A stretch of DNA of 9,842 bases from Methanoregula sp. (lineage in GTDB: Archaea; Halobacteriota; Methanomicrobia; Methanomicrobiales; Methanospirillaceae). The notes under the pieces are model-generated. The model made no database searches. It was not told the DNA's origin and saw nothing but the letters and a program-made list of their open reading frames with translations. Both the position numbers and the translations under genes were made by a program. Position 1 is the stretch's first letter; each line of letters opens with the position of its first letter. Shown here piece by piece: positions 6,570 to 9,842 of this stretch. The stretch covers positions 1-9,842 of the forward strand of contig JAPKXV010000209.1 of the NCBI GenBank assembly GCA_026394635.1. The letters run 5' to 3'.

Positions 6570-7138
6570 GGGTTGCAGACTGCGGGCATCTTCTTTTGGG
6601 ACACGTAAGTTCTTCCCATATCACCGCACCGGAAAAAACATCCCTTCACGCAACCGCAGAGGATATCCTTGAGATGGTTACCGCATACCTCCACGACGGG
6701 AACACCTTCCTTTCCCAGGGAGACTGGGTGAATGCCCTTGCTGCATTCTGTTACGGGTACGGGTGGCTCCATTTCGGCGCAACAACAGGGTATTTTGAGA
6801 TGCAGTCAGTGTTCTGCCCGGTCAGCACCCCGTTTGAACGGGCGCCCGTATCACTGTGCGGGAAACTGGAAGAGAAGACCGGACGGTACGCACGCCTGCT
6901 GGACACTGCCCGGTCAGCGGTTATTGCCTCCCCGGCGCAGGGAACCGTCATGCACACCGCCGCAGAACGTGTCCTTGCCATTACAGCCGTGTATGCCCGG
7001 CAGGGCGATGTATTCCGGTTGCTGGGGCAGCCCCAGGACGCCCTTGCCTGTTTCAGCTACGGGCACGGCTGGCTTGATGCTGCGGTCCGGTCAGGAATTT
7101 TTTCTCTGGTTTCTGACCGCGACCTGTTCACGGTATAA
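6566..7138 (+). CDS. DUF357 family protein with duplicated core motif
   Basis: This 190-residue protein carries the archaeal DUF357 signature, a helical domain of unknown function. The C-terminal part (~96-180) resembles the complete domain: a leading helix, AAERVLAITAVYARQGDVF, then DALACFSYGHGWLDAAVRSG. The N-terminal part (~29-77) repeats its core: AEDILEMVTAYLHDGNTFL, then NALAAFCYGYGWLHFGATTG. The two copies share the Y...G..F...G....ALA.F.YG.GWL pattern, so the gene probably arose by internal duplication; many DUF357 proteins are, as I recall, about half this length. No membrane segment or catalytic motif is seen. The start ATG overlaps the dphB stop. GAGGTG at 6549-6554, 11 bases ahead, is a reasonable ribosome site. 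Coupling to dphB suggests a translation-linked role, which is inference. The first ~28 residues are not conserved in appearance. Confidence 0.85.
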   Translation: MRVADCGHLLLGHVSSSHITAPEKTSLHATAEDILEMVTAYLHDGNTFLSQGDWVNALAAFCYGYGWLHFGATTGYFEMQSVFCPVSTPFERAPVSLCGKLEEKTGRYARLLDTARSAVIASPAQGTVMHTAAERVLAITAVYARQGDVFRLLGQPQDALACFSYGHGWLDAAVRSGIFSLVSDRDLFTV

Positions 7139-7176
7139 CCTGCCTGACGGTTCCTTATCATACCAACCATACAAGC

Positions 7177-7185
7177 GTTTATACT
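7177..7185 (+). promoter_or_regulatory. TATA-like box upstream of the UPF0104 membrane protein gene
   Basis: The 100-base gap after the DUF357 gene (7139-7238) contains gtttatact, followed by a T-rich run (ttgttttct, 7186-7194). The box fits the archaeal TATA pattern. A start about 25 bases downstream (near 7205-7210) leaves a leader of roughly 30 bases before GTG 7239. The T-rich run could also help end transcription of the dphB-DUF357 unit. Both roles are inferred from sequence. Confidence 0.5.
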
Positions 7186-7238
7186 TTGTTTTCTAACCTC
7201 TAACGATACAAACCAGCATCAATACCAAGAACGTTCCG

Positions 7239-8276
7239 GTGATACAATTGGACAGGTCAACAGGGAAATGGCTCCTGATATCGGTTGCATTCTCCCTCAT
7301 CGTGCTTGCGGTTGTCCTGCTCTTTACCATCAACGACCAGACCCTTGCCTCGTTACAGAAGATCAACCCCATCTTTTTGGTACTGGCATTTGTTGCCCAT
7401 ATTTTTACCCTGTGCTTCTGGGCATGGCGCGTGCAGCTGATGACCCGTTCGCTGGGATACCGCATCGGGTTTTTTTATTCCCTCAACCTTGTCTTTGCCA
7501 ACCTGCTCGCGGCTGCGGTGACACCTGCACAGGCAGGGGGGGAGCCGGTGCGGATCCACGAGCTCTATAAGGCAGATGTTCCTCTCGGTGATGCAACTGC
7601 GATCGTGATCATGGAGCGGGTGCTGGACGGGGTCGTGCTCGTGATCCTTGCCGCATTCGCCATGCTCGCCCTTGACCGTGAATGGAAGAGCCTTGGCGCT
7701 ACATCCGGCCTTATCATGTACATCACCCTCATCTTCATTGCCGGCTGTTTGGTCCTGTTCATTGTTTTTGCCACCCGGCCCCAGATCCTCAAACGTGCAA
7801 TGGTTTGGGGGGCAAAGTTTTTCACAAAACACTGGGAACCTGCCCGTTTCGAAGAGCTTGTTGTCCAAATCGACAAGGAGGTTGACAACTTTCACGGGGC
7901 ACTCAAAAAGTTTGTCCATAGTGCAAAAGGGGGGCTTTTGTGGGGCATGTTCTTTACATTACTCTACTGGGTCTCCGAGTGCGTGACTGCATCGCTCATC
8001 CTTGTCGGGCTGGGGCAGCCTCCGCTCTTCTTTGAGTCGTTTGTCATCAACCTGATCCTCGCCATCCTGATGATGCTCCCGCTCACCCCGGGGAGTTCCG
8101 GTATTGCGGAAGTCGGCGCGACCTCAATGTATGCCCTCTTCATCCCGTCTGCAATCCTTGGAATTTTTGTCGTGATCTGGCGGCTTGTCCTCTATTACTT
8201 CAATATTGCGCTGGGCATTATCTCAAGCATCCTCATCGTCCGCAGGGAAGCAACGGCGGGAAAACCTCCCCTCTGA
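7239..8276 (+). CDS. UPF0104 / flippase-like (LPG synthase TM region) integral membrane protein
   Basis: This 345-residue, strongly hydrophobic protein belongs to the family named for the membrane half of bacterial MprF (lysylphosphatidylglycerol synthase and flippase). Family landmarks are TPAQAGGEPVRIHELYK (near residue 95-110), VIMERVLDGVVLV, and LPLTPGSSGIAEVGATSMYA near the end. Several membrane segments are evident, the first at about residues 12-32 (LLISVAFSLIVLAVVLLF). There is no lysyltransferase domain, so it is not a full MprF. Lipid or polyprenol-linked substrate translocation is the family's suspected role, and the substrate here is unknown. The start is uncertain. GTG 7239 is the longest, but GGTGAT (7238-7243) resembles a ribosome site that would favour TTG 7248, giving a protein three residues shorter. 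It has its own promoter-like gap and is followed 29 bases later by the BFN gene. Confidence 0.9.
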   Translation: MIQLDRSTGKWLLISVAFSLIVLAVVLLFTINDQTLASLQKINPIFLVLAFVAHIFTLCFWAWRVQLMTRSLGYRIGFFYSLNLVFANLLAAAVTPAQAGGEPVRIHELYKADVPLGDATAIVIMERVLDGVVLVILAAFAMLALDREWKSLGATSGLIMYITLIFIAGCLVLFIVFATRPQILKRAMVWGAKFFTKHWEPARFEELVVQIDKEVDNFHGALKKFVHSAKGGLLWGMFFTLLYWVSECVTASLILVGLGQPPLFFESFVINLILAILMMLPLTPGSSGIAEVGATSMYALFIPSAILGIFVVIWRLVLYYFNIALGIISSILIVRREATAGKPPL

Positions 8277-8305
8277 ATACACCTCAACCATTATCAGGGT
8301 GCGGG

Positions 8306-8776
8306 ATGATATCTATCTCACCTATGACACCCGTTCCCTGCACGGTCAGAGGAGTTTTTGTTGTCGAGAACCCGTCAGGCACTGTCCCTGTGGTGGTGCT
8401 TTCGGATGGCAACGGACTCCTGCTGCCGATCTTTGTCGGCATCTGGGAAGCGGTGTCTATCAAAAGTGCCATAAACAAAGAGGTGCTCCCCCGCCCGTTC
8501 ACCCATGACCTCTTTGTAGAGACGTTGGGAAAATTTGGGATCACGATGCAGTCGCTCCAGATCGACACCGTTCTGGAGGGCGTATATTATGCGCAGCTCA
8601 TTCTTTCTTTGGGGACAAAAGAAGTGCAGGTTGACTGCCGCCCCAGTGACGGCATCGCGCTTGCCCTTCGGGGAAATGCGCCCATCTATGCTGACGAGAG
8701 CGTGCTCACCAGCGCGGGGCAGCAGGAGAATGACCTGCCACCGATGACGGATCTTGCAGCGTTCTTACAAAAATAA
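8306..8776 (+). CDS. Bifunctional nuclease (BFN) / DUF151 domain protein
   Basis: This 156-residue protein matches the DUF151 family, called 'bifunctional nuclease' after plant proteins reported to cut RNA and DNA. Conserved segments are CTVRGVFVVE, VVVLSDGNGLLLPIFVGIWE, EVLPRPFTHDLF, YYAQLILSLG, VDCRPSDGIALALRGNAPIY and the closing DESVL. The near-invariant 'RPSD.IALA' stretch is intact. Bacterial and archaeal members lack a proven cellular role, so nuclease activity should not be assumed. The start is ATG 8306 with GGGTG 7 or so bases ahead; ATG 8324 is an alternative that would drop six poorly conserved residues. It follows the membrane protein gene by 29 bases and probably shares its transcript. 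It converges on hisE with an 8-base gap. Confidence 0.9.
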   Translation: MISISPMTPVPCTVRGVFVVENPSGTVPVVVLSDGNGLLLPIFVGIWEAVSIKSAINKEVLPRPFTHDLFVETLGKFGITMQSLQIDTVLEGVYYAQLILSLGTKEVQVDCRPSDGIALALRGNAPIYADESVLTSAGQQENDLPPMTDLAAFLQK

Positions 8777-8784
8777 CAGCGGGA

Positions 8785-9087
8785 CTATTTTCTCCGGTGC
8801 TCAAGCTCACAAAAAACATCGGCAAGGTCAATGTCCGCTGCACGGAGCGCAACCAGCATGTGGAATAGAAGGTCTGCTGCTTCTTTTTCGGTACGTTCAG
8901 GTATACCGTTTTTTACCGCAAGGATGAACTCGGTTGCCTCCTCGCCGACCTTTTCCAGTGCCCGGTCAATCCCTTTTTCATCGCTCAGCAGCCGGCTCGT
9001 GTAGGACTGCTCTGACGGGTGTTCTGCCCGCTCGTTGATCACATCCCAGATCTCTGCGATGATGGACGGATCGATCGTTTTTTTCAT
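8785..9087 (-). CDS. hisE: Phosphoribosyl-ATP pyrophosphatase
   Basis: HisE hydrolyses phosphoribosyl-ATP to phosphoribosyl-AMP and pyrophosphate, the second step of histidine biosynthesis. The 100-residue length and all-helical MazG-like fold pattern fit. The metal-binding motif is present as EKVGEEATEF (Glu49, Glu50, Glu53) and EKEAADLLFHMLVAL (Glu69, Asp72). The opening SYTSRLLSDEKGIDRALEKV is also typical. It stands alone here, not fused to hisI, and no other his gene is in the window. Its ATG overlaps the nusA stop by 4 bases. GGTGG (complement of 9092-9096) lies 4 bases ahead as a ribosome site. A T-rich stretch downstream on its strand (complement of about 8764-8774) might serve as terminator, but it lies inside the end of the BFN gene and is weak. 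Confidence 0.95.
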   Translation of the reverse strand: MKKTIDPSIIAEIWDVINERAEHPSEQSYTSRLLSDEKGIDRALEKVGEEATEFILAVKNGIPERTEKEAADLLFHMLVALRAADIDLADVFCELEHRRK

Positions 9088-9527
9088 GCTTCCACCGGTG
9101 CAAGCAGCACCTCACCTACTTCAACCCCAAAGAACCTGCGGCACAGGACACGTGCTTTTTCAATATTGCACCCGCCTTTCCCGATTGCAATCCCGAGATC
9201 ATTTTTCTTTTTCAAAAGCACATGAACCGGGCCGTTTTCAGGGGTCCGTTCGATCCTGGCAACTTCCGCGGGTTTGAAAATATTTGCAATAAACGTGTCG
9301 GGTGCCTCATCATATTCCACCATCTCGATCCTTTTACCAAGCACGTTCTGCAGCCGTTTGATGTTCTCACCTTTCTTCCCGATTGCAAGCCCCATATCAC
9401 CCTGCCGGATCACGTAGATGACCCTCTCGAACCTGTCATCAATTACGCAGTCAAGCGCGGTGGATTTGGTGAGGATCCTCAATTCCTCAATATACCTGCG
9501 CTCCTTAAAGCCGATATTGCGCTCCAT
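9084..9527 (-). CDS. nusA: Archaeal NusA-like transcription factor, two KH domains
   Basis: This 147-residue protein is the short archaeal NusA, which consists only of two KH RNA-binding domains and lacks the RNA polymerase-binding and S1 domains of bacterial NusA. KH1 has MGLAIGKKGENIKRL (GxxG loop at 50-53) and KH2 has LGIAIGKGGCNIEKA (116-119). The start region FKERRYIEELRILTKSTALD is also typical. It is expected to bind RNA during transcription elongation or termination. In many archaea nusA sits with rpoA and rpsL; here it is followed directly by hisE through an ATGA overlap and has no ribosomal or polymerase gene next to it in the window. The ATG at 9527 is preceded by TGATC 5 bases upstream, a partial ribosome-site match. 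Confidence 0.93.
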   Translation of the reverse strand: MERNIGFKERRYIEELRILTKSTALDCVIDDRFERVIYVIRQGDMGLAIGKKGENIKRLQNVLGKRIEMVEYDEAPDTFIANIFKPAEVARIERTPENGPVHVLLKKKNDLGIAIGKGGCNIEKARVLCRRFFGVEVGEVLLAPVEA

Positions 9528-9598
9528 CTGTTGATCATTCCTATGGTATCCGCGAATCTTTATGGGATATTCGATACTTAGTCTGGCTGGAATTATTG

Positions 9599-9612
9599 CC
9601 GGATATACCCGG
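9599..9612 (-). promoter_or_regulatory. Possible promoter element upstream of nusA (near-palindrome with TATA core)
   Basis: The 158-base gap between nusA and the edge gene holds ccggatatacccgg, a near-perfect palindrome (12 of 14 positions symmetric) with a TATA-like core, gtatatcc on the minus strand. A start about 25 bases downstream on that strand would leave a leader of roughly 45 bases before nusA. Another AT-rich stretch (about 9556-9571) is nearer. I see no RNA gene in the gap. Confidence 0.25.
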
Positions 9613-9685
9613 ACTCCATCACGGTTGATTTAAGAAATGATCACACGCTGCTTGGGTAAAAGCATTGTGAAAAGAGATTGGGGGA

Positions 9686-9842
9686 TTATCGGAACAGGTA
9701 GTTGACAGAGACGGTTGCACTAACCGTCACGTCCCCCACTTGGACAGGTGTAGGCACGGCAGCCTTCATCATATCACTTGCCACGTAGTTCTCGTACAGC
9801 ACGGGGGTATACCCGCTGCCGATATCGACATCCCTGACCATG
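9686..9842 (-). CDS. Partial SIMPL (DUF541) domain protein, C-terminal end
   Basis: Read on the minus strand, the frame is open from the window edge to a TAA at 9688-9686, giving at least 51 residues. The sequence includes TPVLYENYVASDMMKAAVPT, then VQVGDVTVSATVSVNYLF and the stop. This matches the C-terminus of SIMPL/DUF541 proteins, which typically has 'P....A....TP..PG.V.VSA.V.V.Y.' and ends just after the last strand. The family is often exported or periplasm-facing in bacteria and surface-associated in archaea. The N-terminal part that would show a signal peptide is outside the window. The Met at 9841 is not taken as the start because the domain needs about 150 more residues. It lies upstream of nusA on the same strand, with a 158-base gap. 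Confidence 0.75.
   Translation of the reverse strand, partial: MVRDVDIGSGYTPVLYENYVASDMMKAAVPTPVQVGDVTVSATVSVNYLFR

Noticed and set aside
6732..7196. 154-codon plus-strand frame overlapping the DUF357 gene
   Set aside because: It overlaps a frame with a recognised duplicated domain, and its Pro/Arg/Cys-rich translation has no family character.
7353..7919. 188-codon open frame on the minus strand
   Set aside because: It is antisense to the UPF0104 membrane protein gene; the translation is rich in His, Asp and Cys, as expected for the shadow of a hydrophobic protein.
9528..9685. Possible small RNA or tRNA in the nusA upstream gap
   Set aside because: No cloverleaf, T-loop sequence or strong long hairpin could be found by eye; only a short near-palindrome is present.
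1..9842. CRISPR arrays, insertion sequences or attachment sites
   Set aside because: No regularly spaced direct repeats, transposase motifs or terminal inverted repeats were seen anywhere in the window.

Overview
The window reads as the chromosome of a methanogenic euryarchaeon. The order Methanomicrobiales (Methanoregula-like) is my best guess, from overall protein resemblance rather than a search. The archaeal markers are solid: a diphthine synthase, a short two-KH archaeal NusA, a DUF357 protein, KaiC/RAD55-type RecA-superfamily proteins and TATA-like boxes in several gene-start regions. Genes are tightly packed. Four junctions use the 4-base ATGA stop/start overlap (at 2033, 4599, 6566 and 9084), so there are several translationally coupled pairs. 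I see no rRNA, tRNA, CRISPR array or insertion sequence.

Left part (1-1286). The 3' end of a plus-strand gene pairs a possible ribbon-helix-helix/CcdA-like segment, through a long Q/P/K-rich linker, with a winged-helix-like domain resembling the C-terminus of P4/D5-type plasmid and viral primases. It runs head-on, with a 3-base gap, into a minus-strand gene for a divergent cis-prenyltransferase (UppS family) whose catalytic Asp position carries Ser.

Iron block (1389-3883). A DtxR-type metalloregulator with a C-terminal FeoA/SH3-like domain overlaps the start of feoB. Together they form a compact ferrous-iron uptake and sensing unit. The FeoB G domain has an intact P-loop and NKMD motif, but the conserved switch residues G2 Thr and G3 Asp are replaced.

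RecA-like/GTPase block (3895-5762). Two overlapping genes encode KaiC-like proteins. The first has degenerate Walker A and B motifs. The second has a degenerate KaiC-like half fused to a small Ras-like GTPase with an intact P-loop. This is the best candidate for an uncharacterised system: two apparently inactive RecA-fold modules coupled to one GTPase switch. A TATA-like box in the last codons of feoB suggests it has its own, possibly leaderless, promoter.

Housekeeping block (5820-9527). dphB (diphthamide synthesis) overlaps a protein with a duplicated DUF357 core. A promoter-containing gap follows, then a UPF0104/flippase-like membrane protein and a BFN/DUF151 protein. Converging on these from the minus strand is a coupled nusA-hisE pair. 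The right edge holds the C-terminal 51 codons of a minus-strand SIMPL (DUF541) domain protein, separated from nusA by a 158-base gap.
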